Of a stretch of 64,000 nucleotides of DNA, positions 35,180-43,968 are shown piece after piece. The position numbers were made by a program, and so were the translations under genes. The DNA comes from JACKII01 sp965202745 (GTDB taxonomy: Bacteria; Pseudomonadota; Alphaproteobacteria; Bin95): assembly GCA_965202745.1 (NCBI GenBank), contig CBDBCB010000020.1:310001-374000 (forward strand). Reading direction: 5' to 3'. Position 1 is the stretch's first letter. The number at the start of each line of letters is the position of its first letter. The notes below the pieces were generated by a model. It saw only the letters and a program-made list of their open reading frames with translations. It ran no database searches and was not told the DNA's origin.

Positions 35180-36183
35180 CCGAGCACCGCAACCAGATCA
35201 TTGATGATATCGGCCGGCTCAACACCCTCCGCCCGGGCGGCATAGGTCAGACCGATACGGTGCCGCAGCACCGGTGCGGCCAACGCAGCAACATCATCCA
35301 GCGACGGCGCATAGCGTCCGTCCAGCAGCGCGCGGGCGCGGCTTGCCAGCATCAGCGCCTGCGCCGCGCGGGGGCCCGGCCCCCAGGTCAAATTCTGGCG
35401 AACTAGTTCGCGCGCGCCTGCTTCCTCCGGGCGGCCGGCGCGGACCAGATCCAGGATACCGTCCATCACCTTTTCACCGACCGGCATCTGGCGGACCAGC
35501 GCTTGGGCTACCAACAGGTCGGCCGGCGTCATCGCCGCATCCGGTCTGGCCTCGTCTGCCCCGGTGGTCATCCGCAGGATTTCCGCCTCCGTATCGCGGT
35601 CCGGATAGGGCACGCAGATATCGAACAGGAACCGGTCGAGTTGCGCTTCCGGCAGCGGATAGGTGCCTTCCTGCTCAATCGGGTTTTGCGTCGCCAGCAC
35701 CGTAAAAGGCGAAGGCAGGTTACAGTGCTCCCCCGCCACAGCCACCCGCCGCTCCTGCATCGCCTGCAACAACGCCGACTGCGTGCGCGGGCTGGCGCGG
35801 TTGATTTCGTCGGCCATCAGCAATTGCGTGAAAACCGGCCCCTCAATAAAGCGGAAATGACGTTTGCCGTCGGCGGATTCCTCCAGCACTTCCGAGCCCA
35901 GAATATCGGCTGGCATCAGGTCGGGCGTGAACTGAATGCGTTTTGCATTCATGCCGAAAACAACGCCAAGGGTCTCCACCAGCCGGGTCTTGCCCAGGCC
36001 GGGGACACCGACAACCAACGCGTGACCACCAGCTAGCAGCGCGATCAGCACCTGATCGATGACGTCGCGCTGGCCGAAAAATACCCGCCCGATCGACTGT
36101 CGCGCCTGTTCCAGGCTGGCAGCAGTGCGGTCCACATCGGCAACCAAATCGGTGGCGGTCTCGACAGTATCGGTCTCGGCCAT
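35176..36183 (-). CDS. MoxR family AAA+ ATPase
   Basis: 335 residues. Walker A is GVPGLGKT (59-66), Walker B is LLMADEINRA (D125, E126). The sensor region FTVLATQNPIEQEGTYPLPEAQLDRF is diagnostic of MoxR ATPases. It is first in the operon moxR - DUF58 - DUF4159 - amidotransferase-like, all on the minus strand and all overlapping. The promoter must lie in the palindrome-rich gap 36184-36548. Related operons are linked to stress tolerance and envelope integrity in Rhizobium and Francisella. Confidence 0.94.
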   Translation of the reverse strand: MAETDTVETATDLVADVDRTAASLEQARQSIGRVFFGQRDVIDQVLIALLAGGHALVVGVPGLGKTRLVETLGVVFGMNAKRIQFTPDLMPADILGSEVLEESADGKRHFRFIEGPVFTQLLMADEINRASPRTQSALLQAMQERRVAVAGEHCNLPSPFTVLATQNPIEQEGTYPLPEAQLDRFLFDICVPYPDRDTEAEILRMTTGADEARPDAAMTPADLLVAQALVRQMPVGEKVMDGILDLVRAGRPEEAGARELVRQNLTWGPGPRAAQALMLASRARALLDGRYAPSLDDVAALAAPVLRHRIGLTYAARAEGVEPADIINDLVAVLG

Positions 36184-36548
36184 GGGAAAGTCTCTCAGGC
36201 TAGTGGCCTGATCGAAACGCTCCCATCCGCAAGCGCTTCGATCAGGCCACTATTTCACTATGGTGGCGGTTCGAGTCAGCGAACAGATGGGTACCATCCG
36301 TTTGCTGAATCGAACCACAGAAAATCATTACTGGCATTATGCCGGGAACCTCGGCGAATGGCGAGCAAAGCCTTCGGCCTGCAGATCACATTTCCAAAGC
36401 CGCGCCCACCCCGCTCCGGTATCCCAAGTCTGGCCTTGCCGAGCCACCGGCCAACGTAAACCCACGGCGCGTTAACCATTTGTTGGTTGAGCATGATGTT
36501 TAGATACGCTACCGATTTCCCGTTACAGTTGTTGCGCGAGGGGAAGAC
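36184..36548. other. Divergent intergenic region with palindromes
   Basis: This region separates the moxR operon (minus) from the DivL-like gene (plus) and should contain both promoters. It is occupied by the two-module palindrome 36201-36318. I could not define -35/-10 boxes with confidence. GAGGGGAAGA at 36538-36547 is the likely ribosome site for TTG 36549. Confidence 0.5.
36201..36318. repeat. Interspersed palindrome family 2, full two-module copy
   Basis: Module A: TAGTGGCCTGATCGAA (36201-36216) and its perfect complement (36237-36252), with the pairing extending inward to 21 bp with one mismatch. Module B: GTGGCGGTTCGAGTCAGCGA (36263-36282) against the complement near 36299-36318, with a GGGTACC centre. 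Decayed copies or parts are at 7610-7700, 17629-17640, 29485-29534, 38388-38405 and ~53985. This is the most complete copy in the window. Confidence 0.8.
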
Positions 36549-38386
36549 TTGGCCGGAACAGTGACTTCCCGATGGCTGGATATGCTGGGCATTGCAAAAT
36601 CGCCCACCGGCAGCGCTGATGCCGCGGCGCGGCCCCGACCTCAGACTGATCTACGTTAACCGCAGCTATACCGATGCCGTCGGCCAACTGGACATGACAA
36701 CGGCCCTGGCGGCGCAGAGTGAATTGGGAACGGGCCAACTCGGCACCAATGGCAAGGCACTGGCCAAGCACGTGCTGCGTACTGCCCAGGAACAGACAGA
36801 GAGTATTTCCGTCATCGTCAACGGTGCCCGCCGTCTGTTTCAGGTAACGGAACGGCCGGATGCAGCCGGTGGCTCGGCCGGTGTTGCCGTGGACATGACT
36901 GCGCTGGACGACGCACAGTCTCAACTGGCCTCTCACATGAGCGCACACCAGGAAGTGCTGGAGCAATTGCGCGCTGGCATCGCCGTCTTTGATGGGGAGC
37001 GCCGGCTGCGCTTCGTCAATCGCGCCTATGCTGAAATGTGGGGCCTGGATCATGTCTGGCTCAACCACGGCCCCACCCAGAACGATATTATGGAGCGCCT
37101 GCGCGAGACCCGGAACCTGCCGGAAGTCATCGACTTCGCCGAATTCCGCCGCCATTCCGACTTGCGGTTCAGCAGTGTCATCACCCCGCAGGAGCAGTTG
37201 GTTCACCTGCCGGATACGCGCTGCTTTCGGGAAATTTGCGCTCCCCATCCGCTGGGCGGCCTGCTGTTTGTTTTCGAGGACGTGACGGACCGGCTGGCGC
37301 TGGAGCGTTCCTACAACACGCTGATCGACGTGCAGCGGGGCATCCTGAACCAACTGGCCGACGGGATCGCCGCGTTCGGCACCGACGCCGCCTGACTGTC
37401 TGCAACCCCGCATTCGAGCAGTTGACCGCGCCGCCTGCCTCCGACCTCACGGTGAATGCGCACCTGTCAGCGATTTTGGAGCGCTTCGGCGGCCTGAGCC
37501 AGGATGCCGGCGGCTGGCAGACGTTCTGCGACACGGCACAGCGGGCCTTCAACGCCCGGGACAGTGCCCGCCAGCGCGCCCATCTGGGCGACGGGCGGAC
37601 CATCGACATAGCGCTCAGCCCCTAGCCGATGACGGCGCGCTGATGACCCTGCGCGACGTCACCGATACGTACAATGTCGAGCGCATTTTGATGGAGCGGA
37701 ATGCAGCGCTGGAAGAAACCAACCGCCTGAAAACCGACTTTCTGGCTAACGCCTCCTATGAGTTGCGCACGCCGCTCACCACCATCTCCAGGTTTTCCGA
37801 ACTGCTGATCGAGGAGATCGGCGACCCTGTCACCGAACAACAAAAAGACTATCTGCGCGGCATCCTTAAAGCATCGCAAACACTGGCAGCCCTGATCGAT
37901 TCCATCCTGGATGTCTCGCCAGGCGAGTCCGGGCAACTGGACATGAGCGCGGCGGAAATCGCGTTGGCCCCTCTGCTTAATTCCGTGGTGGAGGTGGTGC
38001 GTCCGCAAATCGAAGCTAAAGGCGCGACCCTCTCGCTGGACTTCGAGCCGTCATTGGGAACCATCCAAGTCGACGAACGCCGCATGCGCCAACTGGTGTT
38101 CAACCTGCTGTCCAGCACCGCCCGCCTGACCGCGAGCGAGGCCGCGATCCGTGTCTGCTGTGCCGGCGACACCAAGACCATTCAGATACAAGCGTTGGTG
38201 TAAACATCCCTCAGCCCGTCAGAAGTCCGGGCGATTGAAAGCAAACTGACTCTGACCCTGGTGCAGCGCCTGACGGAAATGCATGGCGGGGAGATGGACA
38301 TCGCCATCAGTGGCGCCGAAATGGTCACGATTTCCTGCCGCCTGCTGCGCAAACGTCCGCTACAGGATCAGGCCCAGAACGACTAA
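36549..38386 (+). pseudogene. DivL-like PAS-domain kinase with Tyr H-box, multiply broken
   Basis: PAS-like repeats (RLIYVNRSYTDAVGQ; GIAVFDGERRLRFVNRAYAEMWGL; GIAAFGTDGRLTVCNPAFEQL) precede a HisKA dimerisation helix, DFLANASYELRTPLTTI, where the phosphate-accepting His is Tyr, as in Caulobacter DivL. The ATPase-like C-terminus is short and lacks a clear N- or G-box. Breaks: a shift near 36600-36650 joining the TTG 36549 leader; a missing G at ~37390 (TDGRLTV); a missing C at ~37620 (ALSPLADDGALMTL); and TAA 38201-38203 in frame, after which reading continues to ISCRLLRKRP and TAA 38384-38386. DivL controls CtrA and asymmetric division in Caulobacter. A long N-terminal part may also be missing. 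Confidence 0.78.
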
Positions 38387-38495
38387 CGGTTCGATCAGAC
38401 CACAACTAGGGCACCTTTGCGCGTTGCGCTTCTTGTACCGAAGCCGAAGCCTATCTAGGGTGTGCCGTCTCCCATTCATTCTGGAAAACATCACC

Positions 38496-39473
38496 ATGCA
38501 AACCCGCGCTTTTGAGTTGGCAGCCACCGGCGGCCCCGAAATTCTCGAGTTTAAAGAAGTCACCCTCGGCAGGCCCGGCCCGGGCGAGGCTTTGGTCCGC
38601 CATCAGGCTGTTGGCCTGAACTATATCGACACCTACCAGCGCTCCGGCCTGTATCCGATGCAACTGCCGTGCGGCCTGGGCCTGGAAGCCTCCGGCGTGG
38701 TCGAAGCCGTCGGCGACGGCGTCACAAACGTGGCTGCTGGCGGCCGTGTTTCCTATGGCACCGGCACGCTCGGTGCCTATTCCGAGGCCCGCATCATGCC
38801 CGCCGCCGTGCTGCTGAAGCTGCCGGAAGCCATCCCGTTCGACACAGGCGCCGCGATGATGCTGAAAGGCATGACGGTCGAGTATTTGCTGCACCGCACA
38901 TTCGAAGTGAAGCCCGGCATGACCGTGCTGTTCCAGGCAGCGGCAGGCGGCGTCGGCCTGATTGCCGGTCAGTGGCTGAAGCAGCTTGGCGCTATCGCTA
39001 TCGGCACTGCTGGTGGCCCAGAGAAGTGCGCGCTGGCCAAAGCCCACGGCTATGAGCACGTGATCGACTACAACAGCGAAAGCGTGCCGGAGCGCGTGCG
39101 TGAAATCACCGGCGGCAAGGGCGTGCCGGTTGTTTATGACTCGGTCGGCAAGTCCACCTGGGAAGGCTCTCTCGACAGCTTGAGCCCGCGCGGCCTGATT
39201 GTCAGCTTCGGCAATGCTTCCGGCCCGGTTGAGGGCGTGAATTTGGGCATTCTGGGTGCCAAGGGCTCGGTCTACGCCACCCGGCCCTCGCTGGTTGCCT
39301 ATACCTCGACCCGCGCTGAACTGGAACTTTCCGCCGGCCGCCTGTTCGACATGGTCGGCAGCGGCAAGGTGAACATTCCGATCAACCAGCGCTATCCGCT
39401 GGCAGAGGTGCCCCAGGCCCACCGTGACCTGGAAAGCCGCAAGACCACCGGCGCGACTGTGTTCACCGTGTAG
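38496..39473 (+). CDS. Quinone oxidoreductase (zinc-independent MDR family)
   Basis: This 325-residue medium-chain reductase is of the NADPH:quinone oxidoreductase type. Family blocks are VGLNYIDTYQRSGLYP, LGLEASGVVEAVGDGV, VLFQAAAGGVGLIAGQWLKQLGA (NADPH site) and VVYDSVGKSTWEGSLDSL. Cys/His zinc ligands are absent, as expected. ATG 38496 gives the usual MQTRAFELAATGGPE. It reduces quinones or enones in the cytosol. No operon partner; tRNA-Gly follows. Confidence 0.93.
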   Translation: MQTRAFELAATGGPEILEFKEVTLGRPGPGEALVRHQAVGLNYIDTYQRSGLYPMQLPCGLGLEASGVVEAVGDGVTNVAAGGRVSYGTGTLGAYSEARIMPAAVLLKLPEAIPFDTGAAMMLKGMTVEYLLHRTFEVKPGMTVLFQAAAGGVGLIAGQWLKQLGAIAIGTAGGPEKCALAKAHGYEHVIDYNSESVPERVREITGGKGVPVVYDSVGKSTWEGSLDSLSPRGLIVSFGNASGPVEGVNLGILGAKGSVYATRPSLVAYTSTRAELELSAGRLFDMVGSGKVNIPINQRYPLAEVPQAHRDLESRKTTGATVFTV

Positions 39474-39541
39474 GATCGTTATTGCCGGAGAAGCCGGTTG
39501 CGCCTATCTTTTCCGGCACCGGTTGCATTACGCAACCTGGC

Positions 39542-39616
39542 GCGGGTGTAGTTCAGTGGTAGAACGTCAGCTTCCCAAGCTGAACGTCGTCGGTTCGATC
39601 CCGATCACCCGCTCCA
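39542..39616 (+). tRNA. tRNA-Gly(CCC)
   Basis: The acceptor GCGGGTG (39542-39548) pairs with CACCCGC (39606-39612), then T and encoded CCA. The anticodon stem TCAGC/GCTGA has loop TTCCCAA, giving anticodon CCC. The D arm (GTAGTTCAGTGGTAGAAC) and T loop (TTCGATC) are standard. Confidence 0.94.
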
Positions 39617-39653
39617 AATTCCCCTTTTGCTCTGCCTCCCCATTCGCGAACGG

Positions 39654-42600
39654 TCAGGCTTCTGTGGCAACGGTGCCGGCTGTGACGGGTTCGACCGGTT
39701 TGTCCCAGTAGAACATGGCGTACAGGCAGGGGATAACCAACAGCGTTAGCACCGTGCCAATCAGCAGGCCGCCAGCGATTACCAGCGCCAGATCGTAGAA
39801 CAGCACGTCCCGCGAAACGATGATCGGGGCCAGGCCCAATGCCGTCGTGCAGGTCGTCATGATGATCGGGCGCAGGCGGCGCACGCCTGCTTCGACAACC
39901 GCCTCCGCCACACTGCTGCGCACCTGCCGTTCTTCCTCGATGCGGTCGATGAGGATGATGGCGTTGTTGATGACAATGCCCATCAGCGCCAGGAAGCCCA
40001 ATATCGCCATAAAGCCAAAGTTCGCGCCTGGAGCGAGCGTCAATGCGAGGCCGACACCGGTAATGGTCAGGGGTATGACAGAGATAATCAGCGCCGGTTT
40101 CAGGAAGCTGTTAAACTGCCAGATCAGCACCAGAACCATGAGTGCGAACGCCAACGGCATGTTGGACGACAGCTTCTCGTTGGCATCCTTGCTGTCTTCG
40201 ATCTCGCCGCCCTGTTCGATGCGGTAGCCATAGGGCAGTCCCTCGCGCAGTTCAGCAATTGCCGGGGCCAGCTGGGCATCAAAGCTGGCGGCACTTTCGG
40301 TAGCATGCTTGGCCGAAACCGTGATGACCCGTTCCAGATCCTGGCGATTGATGCGGGAGTATTGCGGCACGCCCTCGAAGGTGACGACCTGCAGCAGCGG
40401 CACCGCTGCACTGCCCGATCGAGCCACATTCAACGTCCGCAACCGATCCAAGTTTTGCCTGGCATCGCCTTCAGCCCGGATCAGCACGGGTATGGAAAGG
40501 TCACCAACCCGGTAGTCGGTAATCTCCAGTCCCGCCAGCTGAGCGTTCAGGGCCTGGGCAATGTCGGAGGAGGTGACGTCCGCGCGCCGGGCGGCTTCCT
40601 GGTCGATGACGACACGGATCGTAATCGAAGGATTCTCCCAATCATCCTTCACATCGCGCACACCAGGAACCGCACGGATCGATGCTTGAAGGTCTTCGGC
40701 TGCCTTCTTCAATTTAATCACGTCCGCACCATAGAGTCGGTATTCTACCAGCCCGGCCTCGCCTGGCCCCATCGACATGAGCTTGGGTGTTACGCGGGCT
40801 TCTGGAATTTGGGCGGCGGCAAAGGCACTAACGCGGTGAGCCAGCAGTCCTACGTCGGGAGAGCGTTGCACGTTGACGATAAAATAGCCCTTGTTCGGAA
40901 AGCCATCGATCGGCGTCAGCGACAGGTAAAAACGCGGGCCGCCGGTGCCGACATAGCCAATCGTATCCACCACCTCTGGATTGTGAGCAGGATTGTTCAG
41001 CCAGAGAGATAGCCGCTCGACCACATCGCGCGTTGCATAGGTATTAGCGCCCACCGGCAGCTCGACCACGATCTGCAACTGCGTCCGTTCTGAGGCTGGA
41101 AAGAATGTCTTGGAGACGCCGCTCATTAGCGTGACGCCGGCGATAACTGTTACAAAGGCAACCGGCACCGAGACCCAACGCCAGCGCACGGCGAACCACA
41201 GCATCGCGCGGAAATAATCGTAATAGCGGGCGCTATAGGCGTCGGCTTCTTCCACTTGCTTGCCCCGGCGCAGGAACCAGACGCAGAACAGAACCAGCAC
41301 CGATAGCGCCACCGCCCACGAAACCAGCAGCGCAATACCGACCACCAGCGAGATGGAACGCGTGTACTCTCCGGCTGAGCCCGGCATCAGCATCAGCGGC
41401 ATGAAGGCAAAGATCGTGGTGAGCGACGCCGCAAGCAGCGGCCCACTCAAAAGTTCGCCGACCACACGCGCCGCCTTCTGCCGGCCATCACCTTTCGACA
41501 GCCGCCCCTGCATCTCTTCCGCAACGACAATGCCGTTGTCGACCAGCAGGCCCAGGACAATGATCAGCGAGGCGAGCGACATGCGCTCCAGATCGATGCC
41601 AGCCCAACGCATGATCAGGACGGTTACGACCATGACCAGCGGCACCATCGTGCCAACGATCAGACCCGTACGCAGGCCCAGGAAGGCCACAACCACCGCC
41701 AGAACAATCAGGATGGTCTGCCAAAGATTTTTCACGACGCCAAAAACCGCCTCTTTGATCTCATCCGGCTGGTAGGTGATGACATCAAGCATCAGCCCCC
41801 AGGGCAGATCGATCGCAGCCTGCTCCAGATAGGCGCTGATGGCACGGTCAAAGGCATTGGCGTCGAAGCCATCAATCATTGAAACGCCAATGACGATAGC
41901 GGGTATGCCCTTGTAAAAGGCATGCGGCCCAGGCGGGTCCTGATAGGCAAGCGAAACGCTCGCAATATCCCGCAGATACAGCGAGCGTCCCGCATCACCC
42001 GGGATAGCAATCACCAAGGTTTCCAGTTCCGTCAGACTGGAGAAATCGCCCGAAGATTGGATGGTCAGTGTCTGGCCCCGCACTTCTACCCGGCCACCGG
42101 GCTGGATCACATTTTGACCCTGCACCGCCGCGATAATGACGGCCGGATCAATACCCAGTTGGGACAGGCGGACATCATCGAACTCGATAAAGACCTGTTG
42201 CTCCATCACACCATAGAGCGTCACCTTGCGGATGCCTGGGACAGAAGCATAGAGCTTCCGCCGAAGCTCCTTGGCCGCGATATACATTTCAGCGTTGGTA
42301 AAGCCGTCAGCGGTCAGGGCGATTGTGGCCATCGCAACATCGCCCTTGTCGGTATCGACATTCGGACCACGGGTACCTTCCGGCAGGTCCGGGACCACTT
42401 CATCCATTTTATCGCGCAGCGTGGCCCAAATCGGATCCAAATCCGAATATTGGTCGGCAACCTCCACATTAATCAGCGACTGTCCGGTGCTGGATGTGGA
42501 GCGGATCTCATCCACTTCCGGAATTTCGCCGATCTTTTCTTCCAACACTGAGGTAATCAAATCCTCAACCTTGCCCGCCGGCATTCCCGGGAACTGGGCG

Positions 42601-42740
42601 ACCACCGCGGCGGAGCGGATGGTGATTTCCGGGTCCTCACGCGAGGGATGACTGAGGAAACTGATAGGGCCGGCAACCATGGCTATGAGGACCAAGGCCA
42701 GCATCAGCATCGGGTTAGAAAGCGCGATTCGCGTCAGCAT
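39654..42740 (-). CDS. Efflux RND transporter permease subunit
   Basis: This 1028-residue inner-membrane proton antiporter is of the AcrB/HAE-type RND family. It has a first membrane helix (MLMLALVLIAMVAGPISFL), two large periplasmic loops and twelve helices in all. The TM4 proton-relay motif reads GLLVDNGIVVAEE: the first Asp is kept and the second is Asn, as in a known RND subgroup. The C-terminal half has the matching TM10-12 (MALIGIVINNAI region as LMGIVINNAIILIDRI). The adaptor lies directly upstream (12-bp gap). No outer-membrane channel gene is nearby, so it must use one encoded elsewhere. Confidence 0.93.
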   Translation of the reverse strand: MLTRIALSNPMLMLALVLIAMVAGPISFLSHPSREDPEITIRSAAVVAQFPGMPAGKVEDLITSVLEEKIGEIPEVDEIRSTSSTGQSLINVEVADQYSDLDPIWATLRDKMDEVVPDLPEGTRGPNVDTDKGDVAMATIALTADGFTNAEMYIAAKELRRKLYASVPGIRKVTLYGVMEQQVFIEFDDVRLSQLGIDPAVIIAAVQGQNVIQPGGRVEVRGQTLTIQSSGDFSSLTELETLVIAIPGDAGRSLYLRDIASVSLAYQDPPGPHAFYKGIPAIVIGVSMIDGFDANAFDRAISAYLEQAAIDLPWGLMLDVITYQPDEIKEAVFGVVKNLWQTILIVLAVVVAFLGLRTGLIVGTMVPLVMVVTVLIMRWAGIDLERMSLASLIIVLGLLVDNGIVVAEEMQGRLSKGDGRQKAARVVGELLSGPLLAASLTTIFAFMPLMLMPGSAGEYTRSISLVVGIALLVSWAVALSVLVLFCVWFLRRGKQVEEADAYSARYYDYFRAMLWFAVRWRWVSVPVAFVTVIAGVTLMSGVSKTFFPASERTQLQIVVELPVGANTYATRDVVERLSLWLNNPAHNPEVVDTIGYVGTGGPRFYLSLTPIDGFPNKGYFIVNVQRSPDVGLLAHRVSAFAAAQIPEARVTPKLMSMGPGEAGLVEYRLYGADVIKLKKAAEDLQASIRAVPGVRDVKDDWENPSITIRVVIDQEAARRADVTSSDIAQALNAQLAGLEITDYRVGDLSIPVLIRAEGDARQNLDRLRTLNVARSGSAAVPLLQVVTFEGVPQYSRINRQDLERVITVSAKHATESAASFDAQLAPAIAELREGLPYGYRIEQGGEIEDSKDANEKLSSNMPLAFALMVLVLIWQFNSFLKPALIISVIPLTITGVGLALTLAPGANFGFMAILGFLALMGIVINNAIILIDRIEEERQVRSSVAEAVVEAGVRRLRPIIMTTCTTALGLAPIIVSRDVLFYDLALVIAGGLLIGTVLTLLVIPCLYAMFYWDKPVEPVTAGTVATEA

Positions 42741-42751
42741 TCCGGCGACCC

Positions 42752-43858
42752 CTATTGTAGGGATTTCGGGTCGAACAGGCGCACTTGCAGGCCATCACGC
42801 AGCAAGCTGACGCCGGCCGTCGCGATAACCTCACCCGGCTGGATATCGCCGGCGATCTGCAAAGAATTGTCGCGAATGTTGACAACGGTAACGTTGCGCG
42901 CCTGCAGCGTGCCCTTGTCGAACACAAACACGCTGCCGCCTTGTTCATCCACTTTCGGCTTCATGGCGCTGATGGGAATGGTGAAGGCGTCGGCGGTATC
43001 GGCCGGCTTGAACTCAAACAACACCTGGGCGCTCATGCCGGGCCGGATACCGGGGGGCGAGGTCAACAAGCCGACAATCACCGGATAGGCGTTGACCGAC
43101 TCGGTCAGGGGCGAGATCTCAGTGATCCGGCCCGCGATTTTCGTCTCGGCTGGCAACGAGACGATTACCTGCACGTCGTCACCTACCGAGAAGATATTAA
43201 TCAGCGTTTCCGGCAGCGAGACCTTGACCTCGTTTTCGCCCTCGGTTTGCAGGGTGTAAATCTCCTGGCCGCTGGCTACTTCCTGAAATACTTCGACAGA
43301 CCGGCGGCCAACCACCCCATCGAAGGGGGCTTTGAGCGATGTTTTCTTCAGGTTGCGTTCGGCTAGCTGCAACTGGCTCTTCGCGACATCCACCGCCCCG
43401 CGCGCCGTTCGCATGGTCGCCAAAGCAGATTCATAGGCCGTGCGTGTGACGAGGCCCTTGTCGAACAACTGCTTCTGCTGATGGTATTTGCTGGTCGCAT
43501 CGGTAAGGCTAGCTTCGGCTTGGCCTATCGTGCCTTTTGCCTCCTCCAGACGCAGCGTGAACGGCTCCGGGTCCAGCACCGCCAGCAAATCGCCTGCTGA
43601 GAACTGATCACCAATCTCCAGTTTCAATTCAAGGACTTTGCCCGCCGTCTCAAACGACGCAATGGTCATTGTTCCCGCAGCCACCAAGCCGGCGATCCGG
43701 CGTTGCTGGGCGGCGGCACCTTTTTCAAGGGTCATGTATTTGATCGCCCGGACCGGCGGAGGACTTGCGGCGGTTTCTTCTTCGGAGCAAGCCGACACTA
43801 GAAGTCCGATTGCTGTCAGCGCGCCAACCACTGCTGCCATGCGAGATCGTTTCTGCAT
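42752..43858 (-). CDS. RND efflux periplasmic adaptor (membrane fusion lipoprotein)
   Basis: 368 residues. A lipoprotein signal ends in LLVSAC (lipobox). The order of domains is typical: barrel-sandwich half (GKVLELKLEIGDQFSAGDLLAVLDPEPF), coiled-coil hairpin (~100-165, LEEAKGTIGQAEASLTDATS ... ), second half (KAPFDGVVGRRSVEVFQEVASGQEI), then beta-barrel and membrane-proximal domains (PGMSAQVLFEF ... FDKGTLQARNVTV). It bridges the RND permease and an outer-membrane channel. It is first in a two-gene operon. Confidence 0.93.
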   Translation of the reverse strand: MQKRSRMAAVVGALTAIGLLVSACSEEETAASPPPVRAIKYMTLEKGAAAQQRRIAGLVAAGTMTIASFETAGKVLELKLEIGDQFSAGDLLAVLDPEPFTLRLEEAKGTIGQAEASLTDATSKYHQQKQLFDKGLVTRTAYESALATMRTARGAVDVAKSQLQLAERNLKKTSLKAPFDGVVGRRSVEVFQEVASGQEIYTLQTEGENEVKVSLPETLINIFSVGDDVQVIVSLPAETKIAGRITEISPLTESVNAYPVIVGLLTSPPGIRPGMSAQVLFEFKPADTADAFTIPISAMKPKVDEQGGSVFVFDKGTLQARNVTVVNIRDNSLQIAGDIQPGEVIATAGVSLLRDGLQVRLFDPKSLQ

Positions 43859-43968
43859 CGCTTTCCCTTCCCTCTTCGCCCGGCACCAGACAAGACCAGC
43901 CGGCCCCCCCCTACATAACGCATACCGCTACAGATCAACAGAGCTTCGACAATCAGCGCTGCCGGTTG

